A model generated the notes under the pieces. The model saw only the letters and a list, made by a program, of their open reading frames with translations, had not been told where the DNA came from and made no database searches. Both the position numbers and the translations under genes were made by a program. From Serratia quinivorans (lineage in GTDB: Bacteria > Pseudomonadota > Gammaproteobacteria > Enterobacterales > Enterobacteriaceae): a stretch of 64,000 nt of DNA. Location of the stretch: assembly GCA_900457075.1 (NCBI GenBank), contig UGYN01000002.1:5084001-5148000 (forward strand), read 5' to 3'. Below, piece by piece: positions 18,554 through 27,420 of this stretch; position 1 is the stretch's first letter; every line of letters starts with the position of its first letter.

Positions 18554-18757
18554 AAAGGACCTTCCCGATAGACTTCATTAGAATACTGACGATGTTGTAC
18601 AGTGCTGCCATCAAAGTATTGGGAAATAATGTGACTTTTTTATGACGCTAATATTAATCATCGGGAAAAGTGAAAATAATTAACGTTGTCATTTAAAGAT
18701 TGATATAAAGGCGAAAGCCAATTAATTAATCAGTGCGGTTATTCAGGATAAAGGTTT
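18554..18757. promoter_or_regulatory. Divergent promoter region, pit operon / CorA-family gene
   Basis: 204 bp, AT-rich, between divergent starts. I looked for a Pho box on either strand and did not find a convincing one. No other structure stands out. Confidence 0.3.
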
Positions 18758-19788
18758 ATGGCTCAAACGGTTGCGGGAAAATTGCACAAACTTGATTTCG
18801 ATGATGAGGTTACCGGGCTGATTTACGGACACGTGTTCCGCACGGCAGAGCCGCCGCAGCCGGTGTCTTCGCAGCAGGCTTGCCAGGCCTGGCAGGCGTT
18901 GGTACCGGGTGAGGGATTTATCTGGCTACATCTCAACCTGAACCATGCGGCCGCAGAAAAATGGCTCAAAAACCACTTTGCCATTTCCGATTTTTTCTTT
19001 GACGAAATTCGTCACGGTTCCCATACCACCCGCATTGAGCGCCAGGGCGATGATCTGTTTGCGGTGCTCAACGACGTCATTTTTCACCCCAAAGAGAACA
19101 ATCCAGAGATTGCCACGCTGTGGCTGTACTGCCGTAGCGGGCTGGTGGTCACGGCAAGGCACAAACCGCTGCGTTTGATTGAGCGGTTGCTGGGCCGTCT
19201 GGGGCCATTGCAACTGGCATCCTCTACCGAACTGTTGGCGCACCTGCTGGAAGAACAGGAAGAGGTGCTGGAGCAGGTGGTCCGTCAGGCCAACCAGTAT
19301 GTCGACACCATTGAAGATCGCCTGTTGAGCAATCATGTAAAGCGTAACCGCACTGAACTGGGGCGCATGCGTCGCATGCTGCTGCGATTTCAGCGGCTTT
19401 TGGCACCGGAGCCGGCGGCGCTGTTTCGTTTACTGAATCGGCCGCCGACCCTGGCTGAGCCGCGACGTGGTGCAGGATTTACGCCAGTTCACCGAAGAGT
19501 TCACCGTGGTATTGAACGACCTTGCCAGTCTGACCGAGCGAATTCGTCTGTTGCAAGAGGAGATTGGCGCCAAGCAGATGGAGCAGAACAACCGCACGCT
19601 GTACACCCCTGACGGTGATCACCGTATTGGCGTTGCCGATCAATATCGTTGCCGGTTTCTTCGGTATGAATGTGGGCGGGATCCCGCTGGCCAGCAATCA
19701 CCACGGTTTTATCCTGTTGGTGTTGCTGGTCGGCGGCTTTACGCTGGTGACCGGCTATCTGGCCTTCAGACGCCGGGATGAAGGGTGA
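18758..19788 (+). CDS. CorA-family (ZntB-like) metal ion transporter (two frameshifts)
   Basis: The composite is 342 aa: a large cytoplasmic N-terminal domain, a long helix (about 150-270; coiled, acidic), and two C-terminal membrane segments. The first ends in the family signature GMN within FFGMNVGGIPL; the last residues are RRRDEG. CorA/ZntB proteins are pentameric channels or transporters for Mg, Zn or related divalent cations. The NVGGIP extension is more like ZntB than CorA. Frame breaks are at CCC 19449-19451 and CCCC 19606-19609 (one extra base each). It is convergent with the SRPBCC gene, stop codons abutting. Confidence 0.82.
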
Positions 19789-20322
19789 TCAGAGTCTGGC
19801 CCGGTACTCTTCTTCCAGCCTGGCGTGGGTACTCCAGAAGGGCTGAGGTTGCCGGTCGTGCAGACGGTCGACCAGAATATCCAGATGAGTGTGCCAGCCG
19901 CCGGCCACGCTGAGCATTTCGTCACGGTTAGCCAGGCGACGATGGGTCACCGTCAACAGCACCGCGTTACCCTGTTCGGTCAATTCGAAGGTCACTTCGG
20001 AAGGGCGGTTCTGCCCCTGTTCCGCCCAGGTAAAGCTCAGCAGCCGCGGCGGGAACAGGCAGGTGATATGGCCGACGTTGCTGACGCTGCAACCGAGGTT
20101 TTTATATTTGGCCGGCGTTTGTTCATGCTCACCGGTCAAGTCGGAATTGCGGAACACCAGCTCAACCTGGGCACCGTTTTCCAGCTTCATATCGCCGGCG
20201 GCCAGCCAGGTGGCGCGTTTGTCGGATTCCGTCAGATAGGCCCAAACCCGTTCGATCGGGCCGGGCAGCAGCCGCTGAATGCGCAGCGTGCCGGTTTCAA
20301 TAATCATGCCGTAGTCGTTCAT
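19789..20322 (-). CDS. SRPBCC/AHSA1-family protein
   Basis: A 177-aa START/Bet v1-like protein: RIQRLLPGPIERVWAYLTESDKRATWLAAG is the usual first helix region, and WHTHLDILVD lies near the C-terminus. These proteins bind hydrophobic ligands; no enzyme activity can be assigned. The start is 3 bases downstream of the ArsR-type regulator's stop, so the two form one operon, a very common pairing. Confidence 0.9.
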   Translation of the reverse strand: MNDYGMIIETGTLRIQRLLPGPIERVWAYLTESDKRATWLAAGDMKLENGAQVELVFRNSDLTGEHEQTPAKYKNLGCSVSNVGHITCLFPPRLLSFTWAEQGQNRPSEVTFELTEQGNAVLLTVTHRRLANRDEMLSVAGGWHTHLDILVDRLHDRQPQPFWSTHARLEEEYRARL

Positions 20323-20325
20323 AGT

Positions 20326-20673
20326 TCACTCCTTGGGAGGATTCGGTTCGGGCTGCAGCAGCGCTATTTCCAGCGCGTCCAGCCGCTCTGTCCAGAAATG
20401 CTCGTAGGTTTTCAGCCATTGCATGGCCTGCGCCATTGGCTCGGGTTCAAGCCGGCAGATATGGTTTCTTCCCTGCACGGTTCGCTGCACCAGCCCAGCA
20501 AGCTCCAGCGCCTTGATATGCTTGGATGCGCCGGCAAACGACATTTGCAGCGGCGCGGCCAGTTCACCAATGCTGTGCTCACCGCCGGCCAACGCACGCA
20601 GTATCGCGCGCCGCGTTGGGTCGGAAAGTGCACGAAAAATGGCGTCCAGCTGTGAGGAAGATAATTTAACCAT
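20326..20673 (-). CDS. ArsR-family winged-helix regulator
   Basis: A 115-aa regulator of the ArsR/SdpR type: IFRALSDPTRRAILRALAGG, then the recognition region MSFAGASKHIKALELAGLV. No cysteine metal site is evident, as in members paired with SRPBCC proteins. It probably represses its own operon: dyads containing GGTT/AACC and TTCAAC/GTTGAA overlap its start codon and lie about 39 bp upstream. Confidence 0.9.
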   Translation of the reverse strand: MVKLSSSQLDAIFRALSDPTRRAILRALAGGEHSIGELAAPLQMSFAGASKHIKALELAGLVQRTVQGRNHICRLEPEPMAQAMQWLKTYEHFWTERLDALEIALLQPEPNPPKE

Positions 20674-20679
20674 ATGGTT
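20668..20679. promoter_or_regulatory. Operator-like palindrome O1 over the arsR-type start codon
   Basis: AACCATATGGTT is a 12-bp perfect palindrome containing the start codon, followed by GAATA. It shares the core TTGAATA with the upstream dyad O2. Confidence 0.5.
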
Positions 20680-20699
20680 GAATATAGAACAGGTGGGCT

Positions 20700-20725
20700 A
20701 ATATTCAACCAGTTTGTTGAATATT
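20700..20725. promoter_or_regulatory. Operator-like dyad O2 upstream of the arsR-type gene
   Basis: AATATTCAAC (20700-20709) and GTTGAATATT (20716-20725): 10-bp perfect arms with a 6-base spacer (CAGTTT). It is centred about 39 bp upstream of O1. The pair is consistent with cooperative ArsR autorepression. Seven Ts follow on the plus strand, but no plus-strand gene ends here. Confidence 0.6.
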
Positions 20726-20735
20726 TTTTTCCAGA

Positions 20736-20755
20736 CCCCGGCCGATTAACCGGGG
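20736..20755 (-). terminator. Stem-loop after the amidohydrolase gene
   Basis: CCCCGG (20736-20741) with CCGGGG (20750-20755), just beyond the stop at 20764 on the minus strand. No T-tract. Confidence 0.4.
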
Positions 20756-20763
20756 CAGCGGGA

Positions 20764-21991
20764 TCAGGCGCGGGTTTGCGCCAGCAGCGCGTTAAGCAAC
20801 ACGTTGGCACCGGCGGTCGCCCACGCAGGCGAGATGTTTTCCAGTTCGTTGTGGCTGATACCGTCCACGCAGGGAATGAAAATCATCGCCGTGGGGGCCA
20901 CCCGACTCAGGTAGCAGGCGTCGTGACCGGCACCGGAAACCATATCGCGGTGTGAATAGCCCAGCGCCTGTGCCGCCTGGCGGACGCTGTCGATACAGCC
21001 TTGATCAAAACGTATCGGTTGATACTGGAAGATACGCTCGGCACTGGCGCTCAGCCCCTGGTTGCCAACCTCGGCTACCGCAGCCAGCAGCTGTTGTTCC
21101 ATCTGTTCCAGTACCGCCTCTTGCGGGTGACGAAACTCAACGCTGAAGAACACCTTGCCAGGCACCACGTTGCGTGAATTGGGAGTGATTTGTGCCATCC
21201 CCACCGTGGCGCGCGCGTCTGGCATGAAATGCTTGCCGATGTTGTTGACTGCCGTAACCAGGGTGGCGAAACCAAGCAGGGCATCCCGGCGGCGATCCAT
21301 CGGTGTGGTACCGGCATGGGCGCTAAAACCGATGATTTCCAGCTCATACCAGCGTTGACCTTGCGCTGTGGTTACTACGCCAATCTCAATGTTTTCCGCT
21401 TCGAGGATAGGGCCTTGCTCAATATGCAGCTCAAAGGCGGCGTGGATCGGCATGTCGCCCACGGTGTGTTCACCGGCGTAGCCAATCTGCTGCAACGCCT
21501 CACAGATACAGGTGCCTTGTGCATCGCTGCGTGACAGGCCGTATTCCAGATCGAACACCCCGGCAAACACCCCGGAGGCAATCATTGCCGGGGCGAAACG
21601 AGCGCCTTCTTCGTTGGTCCAGTTGACCACTTCCAGCGCTCGCTCGGTGGCAATCTGGCGATCGTTAAGGGTGCGGATCGCTTCCAGACCGGCCAACACG
21701 CCATAAATACCGTCGAAACGGCCGCCGTTGGGCTGGGAGTCAACGTGAGAACCGGTGATCACCGGCGCCAATTCCGGGCGGGTGCCTTCACGGCGCAAAA
21801 ACATATTACCCATGCGGTCGACCCGTACACTGCAACCGGCTGCCAGCGCCCCAGTCACGCAATTGGTCGCGTGCCTGACGGTCCTCTTCGCTGAGCGCCA
21901 GGCGGGTGACGCCGTCTTTCGGGATGGCGCCGAATTGCGCCATGTCGAGCAGGCTTTGCCACAGGCGTTCGCCATTCACCTGATGCGTCAT
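20764..21991 (-). CDS. M20-family Zn-dependent amidohydrolase, N-carbamoyl-L-amino-acid hydrolase type (frameshifted)
   Basis: The composite is 408 aa. Metal and catalytic motifs of the HyuC/AtcC/allantoate amidohydrolase group are present: TGSHVDSQPNGGRFDGIYG, WTNEEGARFAPAMIASG, HIEQGPILE, GFSAHAGTTPMDRRRDAL, and AGHDA. The enzyme removes carbamoyl groups, giving amino acid, CO2 and ammonia. The frame breaks at CCCC 21849-21852 (one extra base), between LRDW and ALAAGCSVRV. Its ATG overlaps the stop of the ATC-hydrolase-like gene (ATGA). That pairing suggests N-carbamoyl-L-cysteine as substrate; other carbamoyl amino acids or ureides remain possible. Confidence 0.87.
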
Positions 21992-22479
21992 TTTTTCTCT
22001 CCCGGCGCTTTGGCGGTGTAGCGGAAATCGCAGCAGGACGCGCCGGACATAATGGTCTGGGTACGCTGCAGTTCGACATCCGGCGCATAGCCGACGATAA
22101 ACTGACTGTCGCGGGCGCAGGACAACAGGTGGCCGATTTCCCCCAGCCCCATCTGGTGGTACATTTCGGCATAACGGCAGCGGGTGACGTTATAGTCGAA
22201 ATGCTGCTCATCCTGGTGGATCACCTTCACCTGCAGCGCATCGTCTTTTTCCCACAGGTACTGCAAGGCGGCGAAACTCTGCAAATCAGCGCCATTCGGC
22301 TCCTGCGCGGCAAAGTTTTTACCGGCCTCGATGGCCGCGTTTTCGATGGCTTCGCCAATCACCGCCTGCGCTCGCTCTTTACCGATCTCACGCACCAGGA
22401 TTTGGTAGATTGGCTTGATGATTTCCGCCTCTATCCGGCGTCGGGCCAGAATGCCCAATTCGTTTTTTGCCTCGCTCAT
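21988..22479 (-). CDS. L-2-amino-thiazoline-4-carboxylate (ATC) hydrolase family protein
   Basis: A 163-aa protein. I chose ATG at 22479 because GAGGAG lies 7 bases upstream; a longer frame to 22551 would overlap the previous gene. The C-terminal half fits the ATC hydrolase family: YNVTRCRYAEMYHQMG, then GEIGHLLSCARD and SGASCCDFRY. The described enzyme opens the thiazoline ring to give N-carbamoyl-L-cysteine. The downstream amidohydrolase would finish the route to L-cysteine, and an upstream importer could bring in the substrate. The family call is from motif recall and was not checked by search. Confidence 0.75.
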   Translation of the reverse strand: MSEAKNELGILARRRIEAEIIKPIYQILVREIGKERAQAVIGEAIENAAIEAGKNFAAQEPNGADLQSFAALQYLWEKDDALQVKVIHQDEQHFDYNVTRCRYAEMYHQMGLGEIGHLLSCARDSQFIVGYAPDVELQRTQTIMSGASCCDFRYTAKAPGEKK

Positions 22480-22508
22480 TGCCTTGCTCCTCACTGCCTT
22501 GCGGATTG

Positions 22509-23669
22509 TTATTGTGCTTTTGCGCCGCCCAGTACGCTTTGCGGCTGCCATTTGCCGTCAACCACCCGGTAAAGAGTGAAACTTGGCTGCTGCAGATTGC
22601 CCTGTGCATCGAACGCAATGACACCCGTGACGCCCTGATAATGGATGGCGCGCAGCTTCGGCAGATAATCGGCCGGATCGGCGGACCCCGCCTGCTCGAT
22701 GGCGGCAATCAATACCCGCGTAGCGTCGTAGGCGAACGGCGCATGCAGTTCGATATGGGTTTTGTAGCGGTCACGGTAGGCCTGCTCAAAGGCTTTGCCG
22801 CCTGGCATCTGTTCCAGCGGCAGGCCCGGCTCCAGTGCCACCACGCCTTCACCTTCTTTCTGTGCCAGCGTCAGGAAAGTCTGGCTGACAAAGCCACCTG
22901 CGCCCATCAGTTGGGTGTTCATCCCCAACTGTTTGATGCGACGGGCCAGCGGGGCGGCCTGCGAGTCGACGCCGCCGAAGAAGATCAAATCGGCGTTCTT
23001 GCTGCGCACGGTGGTCAGTACCGCACTGAAATCAACGGTCTTGTCGTCGACATACTCCCGCGCGACCGGTTGCAGGCCCTGAGCCACCAACGACTTGATA
23101 AACTCATCTGCCAGCCCCTGGCCGAACGCGGTGCGATCGTCGATTACCGCAATACGCTTGGCCTTCAGCACCTTCACCGCATAGTCGCCGGCATAATGAC
23201 CGCCGTCATCGTCGTGGCCCATTACGCGGAAGCTGGTATCGAACCCTTGCTGAGTATAGCCGTGGCCAGTGGCGACCGGTGCGACCTGAGCAATACCGGC
23301 GTCGTGGTAAATACGTGCCGCCGGGATGCTGGTGCCGGTGTTCCAATGGCCGACCACGCCGGCGACGCCTTCGTCCACCAGGCGTTGGGCTACCGCAACG
23401 GCGGTGCGTGGGTCTGACTGATCGTCCTCGGACAGCAGTTTAAAGGTGACCGGCTTGCCTTTCAGCGTCGGTTTTTGGGCGTTGGCATCGGCGATGGCCA
23501 ACTGCGCGCCATTTTCCAAATCCTTGCCGATACGGGCGGAAGGGCCGGTCAGCGGGCCTGCCAGCCCGATCAAAATAGTTTCATCGGCCTGAACCGGCGA
23601 TGTCGCGCCCAGGCTGACCAGAACGGCGGCGGCCAGCGCCAACGGCTTGAAGCGAGTTATCTTGCTCAT
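22509..23669 (-). CDS. Branched-chain amino-acid-type ABC substrate-binding protein
   Basis: A 386-aa periplasmic binding protein of the LivJ/LivK family. Signal peptide: ALAAAVLVSLGATSPVQA, cleaved near residue 28. Then ILIGLAGPLTGPSARIGKDL, the typical first strand and loop, and GVVGHWNTGTSIPAARIY in the binding cleft. It is part of a liv-type operon, after the two ATPase genes and before the two enzymes. Its ligand may therefore be a thiazoline or carbamoyl amino acid, not leucine; that is inference. Confidence 0.9.
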   Translation of the reverse strand: MSKITRFKPLALAAAVLVSLGATSPVQADETILIGLAGPLTGPSARIGKDLENGAQLAIADANAQKPTLKGKPVTFKLLSEDDQSDPRTAVAVAQRLVDEGVAGVVGHWNTGTSIPAARIYHDAGIAQVAPVATGHGYTQQGFDTSFRVMGHDDDGGHYAGDYAVKVLKAKRIAVIDDRTAFGQGLADEFIKSLVAQGLQPVAREYVDDKTVDFSAVLTTVRSKNADLIFFGGVDSQAAPLARRIKQLGMNTQLMGAGGFVSQTFLTLAQKEGEGVVALEPGLPLEQMPGGKAFEQAYRDRYKTHIELHAPFAYDATRVLIAAIEQAGSADPADYLPKLRAIHYQGVTGVIAFDAQGNLQQPSFTLYRVVDGKWQPQSVLGGAKAQ

Positions 23670-23703
23670 GTAAAACTCCCGGTGTGGTTAAAAGTAAAAG
23701 CGG

Positions 23704-24417
23704 TTATTCGCCCAGATAGGCTTGTTTGATTTTTTCATCGTCCAGCAGGTCGGCAGAGCGACCACAGTGGCTCAGGCTGCCGCTGTCCAGCACATAGGCG
23801 CGATCCGTAGATGCCAGTGCCAGTCGGGCATTTTGTTCCACCAAAAGCAGCGTGACACCGTCACGAGAAAGGCTTTTGATAACCTCAAAAATGGCTTCAA
23901 CCACGATCGGTGCCAACCCCATTGAGGGCTCATCCAGCACCAACAGGCGCGGACGGCTGAGTAACGCCCGGCCAATGGCCACCATCTGCTGCTCACCGCC
24001 GGAAAGCAGCCCGGCCTGCTGTTGCAGCCGTTCGCGCAACCGCGGGAATATAGAGCAAACCTGTTCCAGATCTTGTCGCACCGCCGGTTTGTCACGGCGC
24101 GAATAGGCACCAAGCTGCAGGTTTTCCAGCACCGTCATGCGGGCGAAAATACCGCGGCCTTCCGGGACCATCACCAGGCCCTGTTGCAATAAGCGATGGG
24201 GTGGCATACCGCGAATGGAACGGCCGTCGAACAGGATTTCCCCTTCGAAGGGTTGCAGGCCGGTCAGCGCGCGCAGGCTGGAGGTTTTACCTGCACCGTT
24301 AGCACCGATCAAAGTCACCTGTTCGCCGCTGTTCACTGTAAAATCGATGCCTTTCACGGCATGAATGCCGCCGTAAGACACTTTTAACTGTTTGACCATC
24401 AATAAGGGTTCAGACAT
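23704..24417 (-). CDS. Liv-type ABC importer ATPase (LivF-like)
   Basis: A 237-aa ABC ATPase: Walker A GANGAGKTSS, signature LLSGGEQQMVAIGRAL, Walker B LLVLDEPSMGLAP. Its start overlaps the end of the LivG-like gene by 8 bases. It pairs with that ATPase under the LivH/LivM-like membrane subunits. Confidence 0.93.
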   Translation of the reverse strand: MSEPLLMVKQLKVSYGGIHAVKGIDFTVNSGEQVTLIGANGAGKTSSLRALTGLQPFEGEILFDGRSIRGMPPHRLLQQGLVMVPEGRGIFARMTVLENLQLGAYSRRDKPAVRQDLEQVCSIFPRLRERLQQQAGLLSGGEQQMVAIGRALLSRPRLLVLDEPSMGLAPIVVEAIFEVIKSLSRDGVTLLLVEQNARLALASTDRAYVLDSGSLSHCGRSADLLDDEKIKQAYLGE

Positions 24418-25180
24418 CGGCAGCTCCCCCCAGATAAGCGCGGATCACCGCCGGTTCACGTCGCACCTGTGCCGGTTCGCCTTCGGCGATCACTCGGCCG
24501 TAATCAAGTACCGTCAGACGGTCGCACAATCCCATCACCAGTTTGACGTCGTGCTCGATCAACAACAGGGTTTTGCCGCTTTCGCGGATACGTTGCAGTA
24601 GCTCGCGCAGCGCCACTTTTTCGGCGGCGTTCATACCGGCTGCCGGTTCATCCAGCGCCAGTAATTTCGGCTCTGTGGCCAGCGCCCGGGCGATTTCCAA
24701 CCGCCGCTGGTGACCATAGGAAAGATCGCCGGCGCGGTAGTGGGCAAACTGGCTGATGCCGACGTACTCCAGCAGCGCGTGGGATTTCTCTCGTGTGGCT
24801 TGCTCTTCCTCTCGGGCACGCCGATGGCGTGAGATCGCCGCCCACAGACCGTTGCGAGTGCGCAGATGGCAACCGACCATCACGTTCTCCAGAACGCTCA
24901 TTTCATTGAACAAGCGCAGGTTTTGGAAGGTGCGGGCGATACCGGCCTGTGCCACCTTGTCGATGGCCTGCGGCTTGTAGCGGCGATCCTGCAGACGAAA
25001 CTCGCCGCTGTCGGCCCGGTACAGGCCAGTGATCAGGTTGAAACAGGTGGTTTTTCCTGCACCGTTCGGCCCGATCAACCCGTAAATTTCGCCCTGGTGA
25101 ATGCTGATGCTGACGTCATCCACCGCGGTCAGCCCGCCAAAGCGTTTACTGACGTGACTGAGTGTGAGAAGTGGCGTCAT
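24410..25180 (-). CDS. Liv-type ABC importer ATPase (LivG-like)
   Basis: A 256-aa ATPase from the ATG at 25180 (MTPLLTLSHVSKRFGG), which overlaps the LivM-like stop by 4 bases. The longer frame to 25294 lies inside livM and is rejected. Walker A is GPNGAGKTT, the signature is LSYGHQRRLEIARAL (the LivG-type variant), and Walker B is LLALDEPAAGMN. Confidence 0.93.
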   Translation of the reverse strand: MTPLLTLSHVSKRFGGLTAVDDVSISIHQGEIYGLIGPNGAGKTTCFNLITGLYRADSGEFRLQDRRYKPQAIDKVAQAGIARTFQNLRLFNEMSVLENVMVGCHLRTRNGLWAAISRHRRAREEEQATREKSHALLEYVGISQFAHYRAGDLSYGHQRRLEIARALATEPKLLALDEPAAGMNAAEKVALRELLQRIRESGKTLLLIEHDVKLVMGLCDRLTVLDYGRVIAEGEPAQVRREPAVIRAYLGGAADV

Positions 25181-26289
25181 GAAGCGGCTCCCGGTTGATG
25201 GCGTGCCGGCCACAGGCCCGCAGGGCGATACAGCATCACCAGGATCAGGGCCAGCCCGTAGAACAGTTGGCGAATAATCTCTGGATCTATCCACACCTGG
25301 CCGAATAGCGCCTGTTGCAGAGGGCCCATGGTGCTGCGCAGCAGCTCTGGCAGGGCGGCCAGCAGTAATGCGCCGAGGATCACGCCGGGTATGTGGCCCA
25401 TGCCGCCCAACACCACCATTGCCAATACGGCGATCGACTCTTGCAGAGTGAAGGATTCCGGTGAGACAAAGCCCTGAAACGCCGCAAACAGTGCGCCGGC
25501 GACACCGCCAAAAGTCGCTCCGATGGCGAAAGCCAGCAGCTTGAAGTTGCGTGTGTTGATGCCCATCGCCCGCGCCGCGTCTTCATCTTCGCGAATGGCG
25601 GTCCAGGCGCGGCCAACCCGCGAATGCTGCAGGCGCAGGCAGACAAACAGGATCAGCAACAGCAGAGCAGCGAACAGGTAATAATAGAGATACAGCGATG
25701 AAAAACGGATGCCAAACCACGAGTGCATACCGGAAAATTTCAGGCCGAACAGCGTGACCGGATCGATAGCGGAAATCCCTTTAGGACCATTGGTGATATT
25801 GAGTGGCCGGTCCAGATTACGCATCAAAATACGCACTATCTCACCGAAACCCAGCGTGACGATCGCCAGATAGTCGCCACGCAACCGCAGCGTAGGTGCT
25901 CCCAGCAGAATGCCGCACAGCGCTGCCAGCACCGCTGCCAGTGGGATCAACAGCAGGATCGACAGATGCAGCCCCTCAGGGAACCACTGCAACAGCAGCG
26001 GAAATTGTTGAGTAAGGTGCGGAGACGAGAGCAGTGCGGTCAGGTAGGCGCCGACGGCGTAAAAAGCGATAAATCCCATGTCCAGCAGGCCGGTGAGGCC
26101 GACCACGATGTTCAGACCCAGCGCCAGCATCAGATACAGCAGTGCGAAGTCGATCACCCGCACCCAATAGTTACCGCCGACGGATCCGGCCACCCAGGGG
26201 GCCAGCAGCAGACCGAGAAAAAACAGAACCACACCAAGTCTGGCGCGATGAGGGGAAGCGGTGTGTAGAGTAGCGGTCAGAATAGTCAT
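25177..26289 (-). CDS. Liv-type ABC importer permease (LivM-like)
   Basis: A 370-aa membrane protein with about ten hydrophobic segments. Signature stretches: LALGLNIVVGLTGLLDMGFIAF, LRLRGDYLAIVTLGFGEIVR, and a long cytoplasmic loop with RAWTAIREDEDAARAMGIN, which contacts the ATPase. It is downstream of the LivH-like gene by 9 bp. Confidence 0.93.
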   Translation of the reverse strand: MTILTATLHTASPHRARLGVVLFFLGLLLAPWVAGSVGGNYWVRVIDFALLYLMLALGLNIVVGLTGLLDMGFIAFYAVGAYLTALLSSPHLTQQFPLLLQWFPEGLHLSILLLIPLAAVLAALCGILLGAPTLRLRGDYLAIVTLGFGEIVRILMRNLDRPLNITNGPKGISAIDPVTLFGLKFSGMHSWFGIRFSSLYLYYYLFAALLLLILFVCLRLQHSRVGRAWTAIREDEDAARAMGINTRNFKLLAFAIGATFGGVAGALFAAFQGFVSPESFTLQESIAVLAMVVLGGMGHIPGVILGALLLAALPELLRSTMGPLQQALFGQVWIDPEIIRQLFYGLALILVMLYRPAGLWPARHQPGAAS

Positions 26290-26298
26290 CTCGTGTCC

Positions 26299-27249
26299 TC
26301 AGGCGCGGGTGGCGACGCGTTCGCCCAACAGCCCGGATGGGCGCAATACCAGTACGGCAATCAATATCAGGAAGGCGAAAACGTCCTGATAGTTGCTGCC
26401 GAAGGTGCCGCCGGTCAGTTCGCCGAGATAACCGGTGCCCAGCGACTCGAACAGCCCCAGCAATAATCCGCCGAGCATGGCACCGCGCAGGTTGCCGATA
26501 CCGCCCAGCACGGCGGCAGTAAAGGCCTTGATGCCCGGCAGGAAGCCCATGGAGAAACCGGCGTTACCATAATTGCTGGCCATCATGATGCCCGCTATGG
26601 CTGCCAGCGCGCCGCCGAGGGCGAAAGTCAGAATGATGATGCGGTTGGGATCGATGCCCATCAGGCTGGCGACCTGCGGATTTTCCGCCGTGGCGCGCAT
26701 GGCGCGGCCAAAGCGCGAGTGCTCGACCAGCAGCAGCAACCCGAGCATCACCAGTACGGCAACCCCCAGCGTGGCGATACCGGTACCGGTGATCACCGCT
26801 GGTGCGTGTTCAGCGCTACCCTGGGTCAGGGCAATAGGTGACATGGGCAGCAGTTGCGGGAACATTAACGGATTGCGCGACCAGATCAGCATCGCCAGCG
26901 TTTGCAGCAGTAGCGATACGCCAATCCCGCTGATCAGTGGCGCCAGACGCGGAGCATTACGCAGGCGACGGTAGGCCAGCCGTTCAATGCTCATCGACAC
27001 CAGCGCACATACCGTCATCGCGACCAGCGCCGCCAGAAACAGCATGACGTAAGGTGACAGGCCAGGGAAATGATGCTGCAACACGCCCAGGGTAGACAGG
27101 GCGCTCAGTGCACCAACCATCAACACATCGCCGTGGGCAAAATTGATAATGCGCAGAATGCCGTACACCATGGTGTAACCCAGGGCGATCAACGCATAAA
27201 TGCTGCCGAGCATCAGTCCGTTGACGGTCTGCTGTACCAGCGTATCCAT
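26299..27249 (-). CDS. Liv-type ABC importer permease (LivH-like)
   Basis: A 316-aa membrane protein, first gene of the operon. Signature stretches: GSIYALIALGYTMVYGILRI, INFAHGDVLMVGA, and RAMRATAENPQVASLMGID (ATPase contact). Seven genes follow one another with overlaps or short gaps: livH, livM, livG, livF, binding protein, ATC hydrolase, amidohydrolase. A LysR gene is divergent, and its protein probably controls this promoter. Confidence 0.93.
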   Translation of the reverse strand: MDTLVQQTVNGLMLGSIYALIALGYTMVYGILRIINFAHGDVLMVGALSALSTLGVLQHHFPGLSPYVMLFLAALVAMTVCALVSMSIERLAYRRLRNAPRLAPLISGIGVSLLLQTLAMLIWSRNPLMFPQLLPMSPIALTQGSAEHAPAVITGTGIATLGVAVLVMLGLLLLVEHSRFGRAMRATAENPQVASLMGIDPNRIIILTFALGGALAAIAGIMMASNYGNAGFSMGFLPGIKAFTAAVLGGIGNLRGAMLGGLLLGLFESLGTGYLGELTGGTFGSNYQDVFAFLILIAVLVLRPSGLLGERVATRA

Positions 27250-27318
27250 AGGGGGAGTCCCGAAAAATTATGATTCAGGAAGCTCAGAGTAGAGAGTTAG
27301 AGAAAATTGTAAAATACG

Positions 27319-27331
27319 GAAATATAATTTC
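27319..27331. promoter_or_regulatory. LysR-box-like dyad in the liv operon/lysR gap
   Basis: GAAAT-ATA-ATTTC within a very AT-rich 170-bp divergent gap. It is short (5-bp arms) but correctly placed for a LysR-type regulator. Promoter hexamers cannot be picked with confidence in this AT-rich stretch. Confidence 0.35.
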
Positions 27332-27420
27332 TTATACAGAAAATGTGTGTTTTTAATTTATTGATTTATTTGTATATTAATTTTAAGCCGTCGCCGATGT
27401 TTAACCGAAATAGTCAACAT

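Noticed and set aside
18554..18757. Pho box upstream of the PiT phosphate transporter
   Set aside because: Only isolated TGTCAT-like fragments are present, with no paired 7-mers at the right spacing.
22480..22551. N-terminal extension of the ATC-hydrolase-like protein
   Set aside because: It overlaps the binding-protein gene, is highly basic, and lacks a ribosome binding site; ATG 22479 has an excellent one.
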